The notes below the pieces were generated by a model. That model did not search any database and was not told the DNA's origin. It saw only the letters and a list, made by a program, of their open reading frames with translations. From Chitinophagaceae bacterium (GTDB lineage: Bacteria; Bacteroidota; Bacteroidia; Chitinophagales; Chitinophagaceae): DNA of 64,000 nt. This document shows, in pieces, positions 1 through 9,977 of the stretch. The DNA lies in NCBI GenBank assembly GCA_016722465.1, contig JADKJC010000004.1, forward strand, positions 62,001 through 126,000, given 5' to 3'. Position 1 is the stretch's first letter. The number at the start of each line of letters is the position of its first letter. The translations under genes were made by a program, and so were the position numbers.

Positions 1-1
1 T

Positions 2-3000
2 GTAATCCATGATACTTCCATTCAAAGTGGTATGGTGCCCATTGTAAAATGGGAATGGAATTTCGGCGATGGCAATACAGTCACCACGGATACGGACACA
101 CTCATCAACAAAGTTTATGCTGCCAACAACTATTACAATTTTTATACGGTAACGTTGAAGATCACAGATTCATTTGGATGTGTGTCCACGGTAACCAAAC
201 CGAATTATCTGAGAGTGTATAAACCAAAGGCAGACTTCTTTAGTTATGACACATTGAAGTGTGGTGCTTTTAATGTATTCCTTTATAACTATTCACAGGT
301 GTACAACGGCAACTATACCTGGTACTATGGTGATGGAACTTCTTCTGTTGGATATTATGGCTCCCATACCTATGCTGCAGAAGGTAATTATAATATCAAA
401 CTGGTAGTTCAGGATGAGAATGGATGTACCGACAGTATCAGCAGAACATCTTATATCAAACTGGTTCATCCCAAAGCGGATTTTAAAATTGGTGATACTA
501 CCCGGTGTGCGCCAACGGCCATTATTTTTTCTGACAGTTCTACTTACTCCAGCAGCTGGGTGTGGAATTTTGGTGATGGTGGTACCGGAAGTACTGACCA
601 GAATCCATCACCGCATATTTATGCATTGCCCGGTTTTTATAAGGTAACGCTGAAAGTAAAAGGATTGAACAATTGTGAGGATAGTATTTTTAAATGGATA
701 AGGGTACGTGGGCCAATTGCTGCACTCACTGCTAACACCGGCAGCGGTTGTAAGCCTTACAGCATCGCTATGAAAGTAAGTGGCAGTTTTATCAAAACCT
801 ATGCATGGGATTATAATGATGGCACACCGGTGTTACCCAACATAATTGATTCCAATGTAACACATACTTACTTTAATGCAGGCAGGTATTTGCCGAATGT
901 GGTGCTTACCAGCCCGGAAGGCTGTCCTTTTACATTGAAAGCGGTCGATACAGTTTTTGTTGATTCGGTAAAAGCCAAATTTATTTTTGATAACAATAAA
1001 TTCTGTGATAGCGGTTATGTAAATTTCACCGATCAAACGGTAGCTCCATTCTTTTCTGCGGTACGGTACAAATGGTATTTTGGTGATGGGAAAACGGATA
1101 CCACTAAAACACCAGCCGCTCATTTGTATAATGTGCCGGGTGTGTACACCGTAAAATTGGTAGTGACATCAAAATATGGTTGTACAGATTCTTTTACGGT
1201 AGTAAATGCGGTGAGAGTGAATCCAAGTCCCCGGGCAACTATTAACGGTATCAGTACCGTGTGTTTGCGGCCGGCAACAAGACTTCAGTATACGAGTACT
1301 ATTACCAGTGCAGATGCCATTGCTAAATACAAATGGAGCATTGATGCAGACAGTGTGGCCAATACGGCATCACTAAATTACAATTACCGGGTGCCGGGCA
1401 ATCATGTACTCACTTTGTTCATTCAAACGATCAATGGTTGCACTTTCTCTGTCACTAAAAATATCCTGGTCGATTCTATTGTTACAAACTTTGCTGTAAA
1501 CCCTGTTCGTTTCTGCGGAAGTGGTACTGCCTCATTTACTAACCTCACCAGCAACTATGCTGCGATTGGTTTTTATAACTGGCGGTTTGGTGATGGCAAT
1601 ACATCGATACAGCAAAATCCATCCAACAATTATTTAGTACCGGGAAATTATACAGTGAGGTTGATTGCAGCTACTGTAAATGGCTGCCGTGACACCACCA
1701 CTTACACAGATACTATAAGGGTCTTTAACCTGCCTTCGGCAACGATTGCCGGAAATAATATTGTTTGCTTAAGACCTTCTTCCATTTTGCAATATACAAG
1801 TACGGTTAGCTCTGTTGATGCCATAGCAAAATACAAATGGAGTATTGATGCTGATAGTGTTGCCAACACAGCTGCTCTCAGTTATAACTACAGGATACCC
1901 GGCAATCACGTACTCACCTTCTTTATACAAACAATTAACGGCTGTACATTTTCTGTAATAAAAAATATCGTTATTGATTCTGTGGTCACAAATTTCTCAG
2001 TAAGTCCTGCCCGTTTCTGTGGTAGTGGCACCGCATCTTTTACTGATCTTACAACCAACTATGCGGCCATCAACCTGTATGACTGGAGTTTTGGTGATGG
2101 CAATAATTCATCATTGCAAAATCCTAACAATACTTATGCTGCACCCGGTATTTATACAGTGCGTTTAATTGAATCTACCATCAATGGTTGCAGGGATACT
2201 ACGATCCTGGTGGATACCGTTAAAGTGTTTAACCTGCCGTCAGCTACTATTAGTGGGAATGATATTGTTTGTTTGGTGCCTTCAACGAGATTGCAATACA
2301 CCGGGAATATCAGCAGCATTGATGCCATTGCAAAATACAAATGGAGCATTGATGCAGACAGTGTTGCTAATACACCTGATCTTAATTATGATTACAGGGT
2401 GCCGGGCAGTCATACCATTACATTCTTTATTCAAACAATCAATGGTTGCGTTTTCTCGGTGACAAAGAATATCATTATCGATTCCATTAAAACAAATCTC
2501 CGCATCAGCCAAAGCAGATTTTGTGATAATGGCACCGTGCTGTTTACCAACCTCAGCACCACGGCCTACCCGGTTGCATACAGCTGGAATTTTGGAGATG
2601 GTAATGGATACAATGGAATAGATACATCGCATGCATATTTAAGTCCGGGTGATTATACCGTTAAACTTTTTGGCATTACGCAAAATGGCTGTAAAGACAG
2701 CACCGTATTTGCGGACAGCATTCATGTGTACAATCTTCCCAATGCTGGCATCATTGGCGACAGCATCCATTGTTCCCCGGGAACTTATCAATATGTTAGC
2801 AGTATCAATTCGGTTGATGTGATTGTGAGATACCAGTGGTTTGTGGATAATGTACAAAGAACAACTACCGCAGACCTTAATTATAATTTCAATGCAGGTA
2901 ATCATGTGGTAGGATTAAAAGTTACCAGCATCAATGGCTGTACAGATTCTGTTGCAGCAAATATTATCATTGATTCTGTAACGGCTTTGTTCAGCATCAG

Positions 3001-4978
3001 TCAAAATAAATTCTGTGGGGATAGTGGCAGGGTTCAGTTTACTGATAATACAAACCATCTTTTCAATATTAATCAATACGAGTGGTTCTTTGGGGATAAC
3101 AGTTCTTCCCTGTTACAAAACCCTGTACATACCTACCAGCCGGGAGTGTATGATGTGCAACTGGCGATAACAACAGAACATGGCTGTACGGATACGCTGT
3201 TAAAACCCCGTGCCATTGAAGTGTACAGGAATCCTGTTGCTGCATTTACCGGCGACAGCATTCGTTGTTCTCCGGGTAACTATCGTTATATCAGTTCTTC
3301 AACAGCCAATGACCCCATTGTACAATACCAATGGAAGGTGAATAGCATCAATGCCGGTAATACCGATACACTGGATCATAATTTTGTTCCGGCAGGTATC
3401 TACGCTGTCAATTTAAAAGTAACTACGGAAAAAGGTTGCGTGGATGACAGCGCCAGGAGGATCATAATAGATTCTGTTGCCCCCAAATTCAGTATTGTTA
3501 ATTCCAGGATCTGTGGTGATACCGGAACGGTGTACTTTAACAACCTGTCTGGTTCCCGTTTTAATAATATGAATTATGACTGGAGTTTTGGTGATGCACA
3601 AACATCCACCAATATCAGCCCAACGCATTTTTATTCACCCGCAGGCAGGTATGTTGTAAGGCTGAAAGCCACCACTGCTTATGGTTGCAGCAATACGGTT
3701 GAATCCGCTGATACCGTGATCATTTATAAAACCACTATCGCTTCCATTGTTGGTGTGGATGAAAAATGTATGCAGAATGTATTGATCTACCGTTCATCAA
3801 TAGTAACGGAAGATGCAGTAACTGCCTATACCTGGAAGCTGAATAATACTGTTATCAGTCATGCAGATACCATGCTGTATAATTTTACCAGTGCCGGTAA
3901 CTATACAGTTCAGCTAAATGTAAAAACAGCTTTTGGTTGTGATATTACAGCCAGCAAGCCGGTTGTTATTCACCCATTGCCGGTGCCTGCTGCTGCACCG
4001 GATACCACCATCTGTTTAGGTGGTACAGTATTCTTACGCAGCTTTGATGGTGTTAGCTATCAGTGGGATGCTGCATCATCATTACAAAATATAAATGCTG
4101 CCACACCAATTGCTACACCCACTTCAACAACGGATTACCGTGTTACTGTTACCAGCCAGTTTGGTTGTGTACAAAAAGATACAGTCACTGTAAAAGTGGA
4201 TGCACCTGTAAGCTTATCAGTAAACGCCAACGATAGTTTGTGTTTTGGCGAAAGAATACAACTGAAAGCAACCAGCACTGTCAATCATTATTTATGGAGC
4301 CCTGCACAATCATTGAGCAATGCAACAGCAGCCAATCCTTTTGCTGCGCCGGATTCCACCACCACTTACCAGGTAATTGCCTTCAGCAACAATGTTTGTA
4401 AAAGTGATACCGGGTATGTAACCATTTTGGTGGGTTATAAACCTGCTGTAACTGTTGGCGCCGGCAGGAATGTGGCCAGTGGCACACCGATTCAATTGTC
4501 GGCAGGCATTACAGGCAATAATATCAGCAGTATTTTATGGACGCCACCAACCGGCCTGGATTGCGTTACCTGCCCCAACCCGAATTTGGTGGCTGATGAT
4601 GATATTACTTACAAAATAACGGTGCAAACAAATTTTGGATGCAGTGCATCCGCTGAAGTACGGATCGTAGTTTTCTGCGGCAAAGGCCAATTGTATATAC
4701 CCAATGCCTTTTCGCCAGATGGCAACCACATCAATGATGTGTTCTTCATCAAAGGGTATGGTATCAAAACCATCAAACGCATGATGATCTTTAACCGCTA
4801 TGGGCAAAAGGTTTTTGAAAAACAACAGGTACCGGTCAATGATCCTTCTCAGGGATGGAACGGCGATACCGGCAGCCTGCCTCCATCGGGTACTGCCGCC
4901 TATGTGTATGTGCTGGATGTGATCTGTAAAGATGGGCAGGAGTTTAACTACAAGGGAACTGTAATGCTGATAAAATAA
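2..4978 (+). CDS. Giant PKD-repeat surface protein with T9SS type B (CHU_C) C-terminus, 5' partial
   Basis: The frame is open from base 2 and the first visible residues are already inside a PKD domain, so the gene starts before the window and no signal peptide can be seen. About 1,650 residues are almost wholly PKD-like Ig folds of about 80 residues. Many carry the classic W-x-F-G-D-G core (WNFGDG, WYFGDG, WRFGDG, WSFGDG) and alternate with divergent units where the core reads WSIDAD. The last ~95 residues (LYIPNAFSPDGN, then IFNRYGQKVFE and a WNGD motif) are the gliding-motility-associated C-terminal domain that directs type B clients through the type IX secretion system. It is expected to be exported and fixed at, or released from, the cell surface as an adhesin or SprB-like filament protein; the ligand is unknown. 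The next gene is a smaller protein of the same build. Confidence 0.9.
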   Translation, partial: VIHDTSIQSGMVPIVKWEWNFGDGNTVTTDTDTLINKVYAANNYYNFYTVTLKITDSFGCVSTVTKPNYLRVYKPKADFFSYDTLKCGAFNVFLYNYSQVYNGNYTWYYGDGTSSVGYYGSHTYAAEGNYNIKLVVQDENGCTDSISRTSYIKLVHPKADFKIGDTTRCAPTAIIFSDSSTYSSSWVWNFGDGGTGSTDQNPSPHIYALPGFYKVTLKVKGLNNCEDSIFKWIRVRGPIAALTANTGSGCKPYSIAMKVSGSFIKTYAWDYNDGTPVLPNIIDSNVTHTYFNAGRYLPNVVLTSPEGCPFTLKAVDTVFVDSVKAKFIFDNNKFCDSGYVNFTDQTVAPFFSAVRYKWYFGDGKTDTTKTPAAHLYNVPGVYTVKLVVTSKYGCTDSFTVVNAVRVNPSPRATINGISTVCLRPATRLQYTSTITSADAIAKYKWSIDADSVANTASLNYNYRVPGNHVLTLFIQTINGCTFSVTKNILVDSIVTNFAVNPVRFCGSGTASFTNLTSNYAAIGFYNWRFGDGNTSIQQNPSNNYLVPGNYTVRLIAATVNGCRDTTTYTDTIRVFNLPSATIAGNNIVCLRPSSILQYTSTVSSVDAIAKYKWSIDADSVANTAALSYNYRIPGNHVLTFFIQTINGCTFSVIKNIVIDSVVTNFSVSPARFCGSGTASFTDLTTNYAAINLYDWSFGDGNNSSLQNPNNTYAAPGIYTVRLIESTINGCRDTTILVDTVKVFNLPSATISGNDIVCLVPSTRLQYTGNISSIDAIAKYKWSIDADSVANTPDLNYDYRVPGSHTITFFIQTINGCVFSVTKNIIIDSIKTNLRISQSRFCDNGTVLFTNLSTTAYPVAYSWNFGDGNGYNGIDTSHAYLSPGDYTVKLFGITQNGCKDSTVFADSIHVYNLPNAGIIGDSIHCSPGTYQYVSSINSVDVIVRYQWFVDNVQRTTTADLNYNFNAGNHVVGLKVTSINGCTDSVAANIIIDSVTALFSISQNKFCGDSGRVQFTDNTNHLFNINQYEWFFGDNSSSLLQNPVHTYQPGVYDVQLAITTEHGCTDTLLKPRAIEVYRNPVAAFTGDSIRCSPGNYRYISSSTANDPIVQYQWKVNSINAGNTDTLDHNFVPAGIYAVNLKVTTEKGCVDDSARRIIIDSVAPKFSIVNSRICGDTGTVYFNNLSGSRFNNMNYDWSFGDAQTSTNISPTHFYSPAGRYVVRLKATTAYGCSNTVESADTVIIYKTTIASIVGVDEKCMQNVLIYRSSIVTEDAVTAYTWKLNNTVISHADTMLYNFTSAGNYTVQLNVKTAFGCDITASKPVVIHPLPVPAAAPDTTICLGGTVFLRSFDGVSYQWDAASSLQNINAATPIATPTSTTDYRVTVTSQFGCVQKDTVTVKVDAPVSLSVNANDSLCFGERIQLKATSTVNHYLWSPAQSLSNATAANPFAAPDSTTTYQVIAFSNNVCKSDTGYVTILVGYKPAVTVGAGRNVASGTPIQLSAGITGNNISSILWTPPTGLDCVTCPNPNLVADDDITYKITVQTNFGCSASAEVRIVVFCGKGQLYIPNAFSPDGNHINDVFFIKGYGIKTIKRMMIFNRYGQKVFEKQQVPVNDPSQGWNGDTGSLPPSGTAAYVYVLDVICKDGQEFNYKGTVMLIK
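1228..2739 (+). repeat. Three tandem 504-bp units in the PKD protein gene
   Basis: The phrase encoding IAKYKWSIDADSVANT recurs with its GATGCC at 1313, 1817 and 2321, exactly 504 bp apart (168 codons). Each unit encodes one divergent and one canonical PKD domain. Units one and two are closest; the second half of unit three has drifted. Such in-frame units can expand or contract by recombination. The outer limits are approximate. Confidence 0.85.
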
Positions 4979-5217
4979 TCCTTCCGGTGAGTAAATACAG
5001 CTGTTTTTCTCATTCAATAAAATATTTTTTGATTAAGGAATAATTTTATCTTTATCCGGACTTACCAATACCTGTGCATCCACGGATTAAATCTTTTTAG
5101 TTATCCATTTAATTCCATTGCCGTTTAGCAACACAACAACTTATCCCGGCTGAAAAGCCGTGATGGGTAGATTATCATTAACTGTTTATTTCTTTCTTTA
5201 ACTCTTATCAACTGTTT

Positions 5218-7917
5218 ATGAAACTACAGGTATTCATATTTTTTTCATCGTTGCTTTTAACTACTTCTGCTTTTTCTCAAAATGCCAATTGCCCGCCCAA
5301 TATTGATTTTGAATCGGGATCATTTGCCCACTGGGATTGTTTTATCGGCAGCGTGGATACCGTTAATGGCGCTAACCTGATTACCCTGAATGCCGACAGT
5401 GCAACTCCCGGCAGGCATGAACTGATTGATTTTAATACTGCCGGCTTTGATTATTATGGCGATTTTTTAGAAGCCTGTCCTTATGGAGGCCGCTATTCTG
5501 TAAAACTGGGTAATACCGGTGTTGGTAAAGAGGCGGAAGGCATTTCCTATACCTTCCAGATACCTCCTTCAGCAGATACTTTTAGTCTTACTTACTATTA
5601 TGCGGTGGTATTTGAAGATCCCAGTCATGACCTGATAGAACAACCCCGTTTTTTTGTATCTGCCTATGATGTAGAAACCGGCAGGGTGATAGATTGTGCT
5701 TCCTACAACTATGTGTCAACTGCTGCCATACCCGGCTTCAGGCGTTCTGTTCATAATGCTGATGTATTGTATAAAGAATGGACACCATCATCAATTGATT
5801 TTTCCGGGTTTTCCGGCAGAACAGTGCGGTTAGAATTTAAAACTGCGGACTGTACCAGGGGTGGCCATTTCGGCTATGCGTACCTGGATGTGGGAACCGG
5901 TTGCGGAGGTGTGATGGCCCTGGGTGCTCATTGTGTTAACAGCGATAGCGTGGTGCTTACTGCTCCTTATGGTTTTCAAAGTTATACCTGGTACAATGCC
6001 AACTATACATCCGTGATCGGTACTTCCAGATTGGTTACAATGCGTCCACCACCGCCTGTGAGTACCATGTTTCATGTAGACATGGTGCCTTATCCCGGTT
6101 ATGGCTGCCGGGATACTGCCGATGCAGAGGTAACGATTTTGCAATTGCCCGATACGCCAACTACTTTTGATGTTGCTTATTGCCGTGGCGATTATGCTAC
6201 GCAGCTAAAAGCACTTCCGGCTGGCGGGCATGAATTGTTATGGTACACATCCGCTACAGGAGGTATCGCCGCTACCAGGGCTCCAATACCATCTACTGCA
6301 GTAATCGGTTCATTTTATTACTGGGTAAGCCAACGCTCTTTGTTTGGCGGTTGTGAAGGGGCCCGGAAAAAAATGACCGTGACCATTTCTCAAACGCCGG
6401 TTGTTTCTTTTGGGGTAAATGATGATCATCAATGCCAGGTTGGTAATCATTTTATTTTTAACAGTACTTCCACCAATACACTCCCGAATGCTGGTTATAT
6501 ATGGGATTTTGGAGATGGGGACAGCGCTTTTCTGCAAAGCCCCGGTCATACCTATGCCAGCCCGGGCAGTTACCCGGTAACGCTGACGGTACAAAACCCC
6601 GGTTGTAAAAAGACGGATTATAAGTATGTGGCAGTGATCGATAAACCGGTAGCAGCATTCAGCTATCCGCCTGTTATTTGTGAAAATCAAACACAGGTGA
6701 TTTTTCAGAATAATTCTTATGTGCCGGGAGGAATGAGCCCGATCAATACTTACTGGTGGCTGGTTGGCAATACCGTTAGTACCACCCCGGTGCCAACTGC
6801 TTTTACCGCAGGTGCCGCAGGTACCCTTCCTGTTAAACTGGTAATTACCACCGAGGATGGCTGCCGTTCTGATACCGCCACGGATGTATTGGGCATTCAT
6901 TATTTTCCCATACCAACATTCAGTTTCAACAAAGGGCTTTGCAACAATGAAGTGATACAATTCAGGGATCTTTCCTATATGCCCTCAACAACCGATGGGC
7001 AGGTAGTAAAGTGGTACTGGACCTATGATAATGTACCCTCTTCTAATTTACAGAACCCGGCGATTATTTTATCTGCAGGCATACATCATGTAGGATTGCA
7101 GGCAGAAAGCACCATGGGCTGCAGGTCAAGAATTGCAGACAGTGTGTTGATCGTTCATCCTAAGCCAGCAATTGCATTGAATATTTCCGACTCCTGTGTA
7201 TTCAGGGATATCAATTATACAGCCAGCACCACATCACCGGTTACTGTAAATAAATGGTTGTGGAATTTTGGACACGGATTGAATGAAGGCAATGCTGTGA
7301 TCACCAGGAAATTTTTCCAGGAAGATTATAATCCTGTTAAGTTAATAGGGCAGACTATTTATAATTGTAAGGATACGATCATCAGGCCATTTACCATTTA
7401 CTATAACCGGTCAAAGGCTGAACGGGATACGGTGGCGGCAAAAGATGAACCGGTGCAATTACTCACCAGCAAAGCAGTGAATATGTTATGGTACAAATGG
7501 TCGCCATCTACGGGGCTTAGCAGTACCACTGCACAAAACCCGGTAGCCACGTACGACCTTGACCAGGTGTATGAACTGAATACGCTAACGGTGCAGGGTT
7601 GCGATAGCTACAGTAAAATTTTGGTAAGGCGTTTTAAAGGTCCTGAATTGTATGTGGCCAATGCATTTTCTCCCAATAACGACAGCCGAAATGATATCCT
7701 GCATATTTTCCCGGTAGGGATAAGAGCCTTTAATTATTTCAGGATTTATAACCGTCGTGGGCAACTGGTATTTGAAACCAATAATTATTATGTAGGCTGG
7801 GATGGTACTTTTAAAGGAATGCTGGTTGATCCTGAAAATTATGTGTGGATGGCCATGGCCACTGATTACAAAGGAGCGCCGCTATTCAGAAGAGGGAATG
7901 TATTGGTGCTGAGGTAA
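5218..7917 (+). CDS. PKD-domain secreted protein with T9SS type B (CHU_C) C-terminus
   Basis: This is an 899-residue exported protein. The start is the ATG opening a clear signal peptide (MKLQVFIFFSSLLL, cleavage near AFSQ). Residues ~28-235 resemble a choice-of-anchor/MAM-like lectin fold (NIDFESGSFAHWDC). Ig-like segments follow, and at least one canonical PKD domain (IWDFGDGDSAF, ~residue 420) sits among weaker ones. The last ~90 residues (LYVANAFSPNND, then IYNRRGQLVFE and GWDGT) are the type B T9SS sorting domain shared with the gene upstream. The role is probably adhesion or matrix binding at the surface, since no catalytic motif is seen. It lies 239 bp after the upstream gene on the same strand, so the two may be co-expressed, but I see no clear promoter or terminator between them. 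Confidence 0.88.
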   Translation: MKLQVFIFFSSLLLTTSAFSQNANCPPNIDFESGSFAHWDCFIGSVDTVNGANLITLNADSATPGRHELIDFNTAGFDYYGDFLEACPYGGRYSVKLGNTGVGKEAEGISYTFQIPPSADTFSLTYYYAVVFEDPSHDLIEQPRFFVSAYDVETGRVIDCASYNYVSTAAIPGFRRSVHNADVLYKEWTPSSIDFSGFSGRTVRLEFKTADCTRGGHFGYAYLDVGTGCGGVMALGAHCVNSDSVVLTAPYGFQSYTWYNANYTSVIGTSRLVTMRPPPPVSTMFHVDMVPYPGYGCRDTADAEVTILQLPDTPTTFDVAYCRGDYATQLKALPAGGHELLWYTSATGGIAATRAPIPSTAVIGSFYYWVSQRSLFGGCEGARKKMTVTISQTPVVSFGVNDDHQCQVGNHFIFNSTSTNTLPNAGYIWDFGDGDSAFLQSPGHTYASPGSYPVTLTVQNPGCKKTDYKYVAVIDKPVAAFSYPPVICENQTQVIFQNNSYVPGGMSPINTYWWLVGNTVSTTPVPTAFTAGAAGTLPVKLVITTEDGCRSDTATDVLGIHYFPIPTFSFNKGLCNNEVIQFRDLSYMPSTTDGQVVKWYWTYDNVPSSNLQNPAIILSAGIHHVGLQAESTMGCRSRIADSVLIVHPKPAIALNISDSCVFRDINYTASTTSPVTVNKWLWNFGHGLNEGNAVITRKFFQEDYNPVKLIGQTIYNCKDTIIRPFTIYYNRSKAERDTVAAKDEPVQLLTSKAVNMLWYKWSPSTGLSSTTAQNPVATYDLDQVYELNTLTVQGCDSYSKILVRRFKGPELYVANAFSPNNDSRNDILHIFPVGIRAFNYFRIYNRRGQLVFETNNYYVGWDGTFKGMLVDPENYVWMAMATDYKGAPLFRRGNVLVLR

Positions 7918-7975
7918 TTTATGGTGGCTTTCTTTTTTTATGGCTTTTACATTTGAAGAAAAGAAAAATACTTTT

Positions 7976-8446
7976 ATGAGTAAATTAAAGCTGCTGGTGT
8001 TTTGTGTGAGCCTGCTTTTTTTTAATTCCTGTTCAATACCATTCGAGACTTATCTAAGAAATATGTCTGGTGCAACAGCAATCGTAGATGTTTATTTGCT
8101 GAATACAAAATGGATGAAAACATTACCCAACAGGGTTGATGTTGCCAATAGCCTGCTTGATTTTAAGTGCGGATATAAAAACCATATCGACAGCAGCCAG
8201 GTAGTAGACTGGAAGGAGATAAATCATTTTCAACTTGCAATGAAACCTAATACAACTGCCGATCTCACTGATATGGCAGGAGGGTTTACGAACGGTTATC
8301 CTCATTGGAAGGTTAGTATTACCATTACTGTTAACAACAGGATTGATACAGTAATGAATGGCAGCGCTGATTATATAATTAAAAAATTTGCCTACAGGTA
8401 CAAACGGTTCTCTAAACCCGTCGTTTACTATGATATCAAGCCATAA
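7976..8446 (+). CDS. Putative lipoprotein of unknown function
   Basis: The frame opens earlier at 7940, but the ATG at 7976 begins a compact lipoprotein signal (MSKLKLLVFCVSLLFFNSC) with a cysteine after a lipobox-like FNS, so I take it as the start, giving 156 residues. The mature part has no motif I recognise and looks beta-rich, with a tyrosine/lysine-rich tail. It follows the PKD protein by 58 bp on the same strand and may share its transcript. It is expected to be anchored in the outer or inner membrane by its lipid. Function unknown. Confidence 0.6.
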   Translation: MSKLKLLVFCVSLLFFNSCSIPFETYLRNMSGATAIVDVYLLNTKWMKTLPNRVDVANSLLDFKCGYKNHIDSSQVVDWKEINHFQLAMKPNTTADLTDMAGGFTNGYPHWKVSITITVNNRIDTVMNGSADYIIKKFAYRYKRFSKPVVYYDIKP

Positions 8447-8546
8447 GGTTTATGTAATGATTGTTCTTGTCAGCGGCAAGTGACTTTGATCATATCCTCT
8501 TTTATTAGTCTCAACTTCTGTAGCTTTATGGTCTTAATTTTTTACT

Positions 8547-9917
8547 ATGAAAAAGATCGTAAGCCTGTTTCTGTTACAGGTACTTGTTATTTCAATAGTT
8601 GCTGCACAGCCGGCAAAAAGAACATCAGCACTCAGGTCAAAATCTTATCACCCTGCCTGGAGCCTGCAGGGTAATATCTACGAAGTGAATGTCCGTCAAT
8701 ATACACCTGAAGGAACATTCAATGCATTTTCAAAACATTTGAACAGGCTTAAAGCAATGGGTGTGCAAACGCTCTGGTTCATGCCCATTAATCCAATCAG
8801 TAAGCTCGACCGTAAAGGAACGCTGGGCAGTTATTATGCCGTGTCTGATTATACTTCTCCCAATCCTGAATTTGGTACGCTGAAAGACTGGAAGAGCCTG
8901 GTGAATAAAATTCATGCACTGGGTATGAAAGTGATCATCGACTGGGTGCCCAATCATGCCGGTGCCGATCATAATTGGGTTACCAGCCATCCTGATTTTT
9001 TTATTAAAGATAAAGATGGTAAACCAGCAGTGCCCTTCGACTGGACAGATACCCGTCAGTTGGATTATAGTAATATAGCAATGCAGGACAGCATGATCAA
9101 TGCAATGAAATACTGGCTCACCGCTACCAATATTGATGGCTTCCGCCAGGATGTTGCCTGGAATGTTCCCGGCAGTTTCTGGAGCAGGTGTATCAACCAA
9201 CTGGAGAAAGTAAAAGCAGGTATTTATTTTTTGGCAGAAGGAGATAAATCTTATTTGCATCCCAGCGGATTTGATGCTACTTATCCCTGGGAAATGTTTC
9301 ATAAGATGGTAGAAGTGGCGGCAGGGGAGCGCCCGGCATTTGCACTGGACAGTATCAAAAATAAATTCGATACTATGTACCCAAAGTATGGCCAGTTGCT
9401 GTACTTCACCAGCAACCATGATGAGAATAGCTGGAATAAATCTGATTACGGCACATTTCCCGGCGCATCGCATGCTCCATTCGCAGTGTTTACACAAACC
9501 ATGGATAAAAGTGTGCCACTCATTTACAGCGGACAGGAAGAACCGGTGTTAAGAAAACTGGAGTTCTTTGAAAAAGACCCCATCGAATTTAAAGAATATA
9601 AAAGAGCCGCATTTTATAAAACACTGTTGGCATTGCGTAAAAGAAATACCGCATTGTCATCTGATGCATCTTTTAAAAAAATAAACGCAGGAGATGATAA
9701 AGCCATTTATGCTTATGTAAGAGAAAAAGCTGGCAGCAAAGTATTGGTGATATTGAATCTTTCTGCAACGGAACAAGCAATTGCTGTGAAGGATAAAACC
9801 TTGTGGGGCAAACCTTACAATGTTTTTATGGGCACCAAGGAACTGTTGACCGGAAAGGAATGGAAGATAGAACCATGGGGTTATGTAGTGTATGAGTATC
9901 CTTCGGTGAAAAAATAA
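8547..9917 (+). CDS. Alpha-amylase family (GH13) glycoside hydrolase
   Basis: This 456-residue enzyme has a signal peptide (MKKIVSLFLLQVLVISIVAAQ), so it acts outside the cytoplasm, probably in the periplasm. All GH13 signature regions of the TIM barrel are visible: region I IIDWVPNH (D132, H137), region II DGFRQDVAW (nucleophile D202), region III FLAEGD (acid/base E231) and region IV FTSNHDENSW (H291, D292). The C-terminal ~80 residues form the beta-sandwich domain C. The family cleaves or transfers alpha-1,4/1,6 glucans; the sequence alone does not fix the substrate, and maltodextrins or starch oligomers are likely. It stands alone, with no SusC/D pair beside it, and ends at a strong shared terminator facing the E2 gene. 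Confidence 0.93.
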   Translation: MKKIVSLFLLQVLVISIVAAQPAKRTSALRSKSYHPAWSLQGNIYEVNVRQYTPEGTFNAFSKHLNRLKAMGVQTLWFMPINPISKLDRKGTLGSYYAVSDYTSPNPEFGTLKDWKSLVNKIHALGMKVIIDWVPNHAGADHNWVTSHPDFFIKDKDGKPAVPFDWTDTRQLDYSNIAMQDSMINAMKYWLTATNIDGFRQDVAWNVPGSFWSRCINQLEKVKAGIYFLAEGDKSYLHPSGFDATYPWEMFHKMVEVAAGERPAFALDSIKNKFDTMYPKYGQLLYFTSNHDENSWNKSDYGTFPGASHAPFAVFTQTMDKSVPLIYSGQEEPVLRKLEFFEKDPIEFKEYKRAAFYKTLLALRKRNTALSSDASFKKINAGDDKAIYAYVREKAGSKVLVILNLSATEQAIAVKDKTLWGKPYNVFMGTKELLTGKEWKIEPWGYVVYEYPSVKK

Positions 9918-9931
9918 TACCGAACGCAAAT

Positions 9932-9962
9932 AAAACAGGGATTGTATTGCAATCCCTGTTTT
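9932..9962. terminator. Bidirectional intrinsic terminator between convergent genes
   Basis: A perfect 13-bp stem (AAAACAGGGATTG against CAATCCCTGTTTT) with a 5-nt loop. It carries A-rich and T-rich flanks, so it can serve both the GH13 gene on the plus strand and the E2 gene on the minus strand. Confidence 0.85.
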
Positions 9963-9977
9963 ATTTATAGACATTGA

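Noticed and set aside
1228..2739. CRISPR-like periodic repeats
   Set aside because: The period is 504 bp and the units are coding; no short repeats with unique spacers occur anywhere in the window.
6310..6960. 216-codon open frame antisense to the second PKD protein
   Set aside because: Composition is that of reversed PKD repeats, with no start context or family signature.
8730..9497. 255-codon open frame antisense to the GH13 gene
   Set aside because: Its counterpart on the plus strand has all GH13 motifs; this is a shadow.
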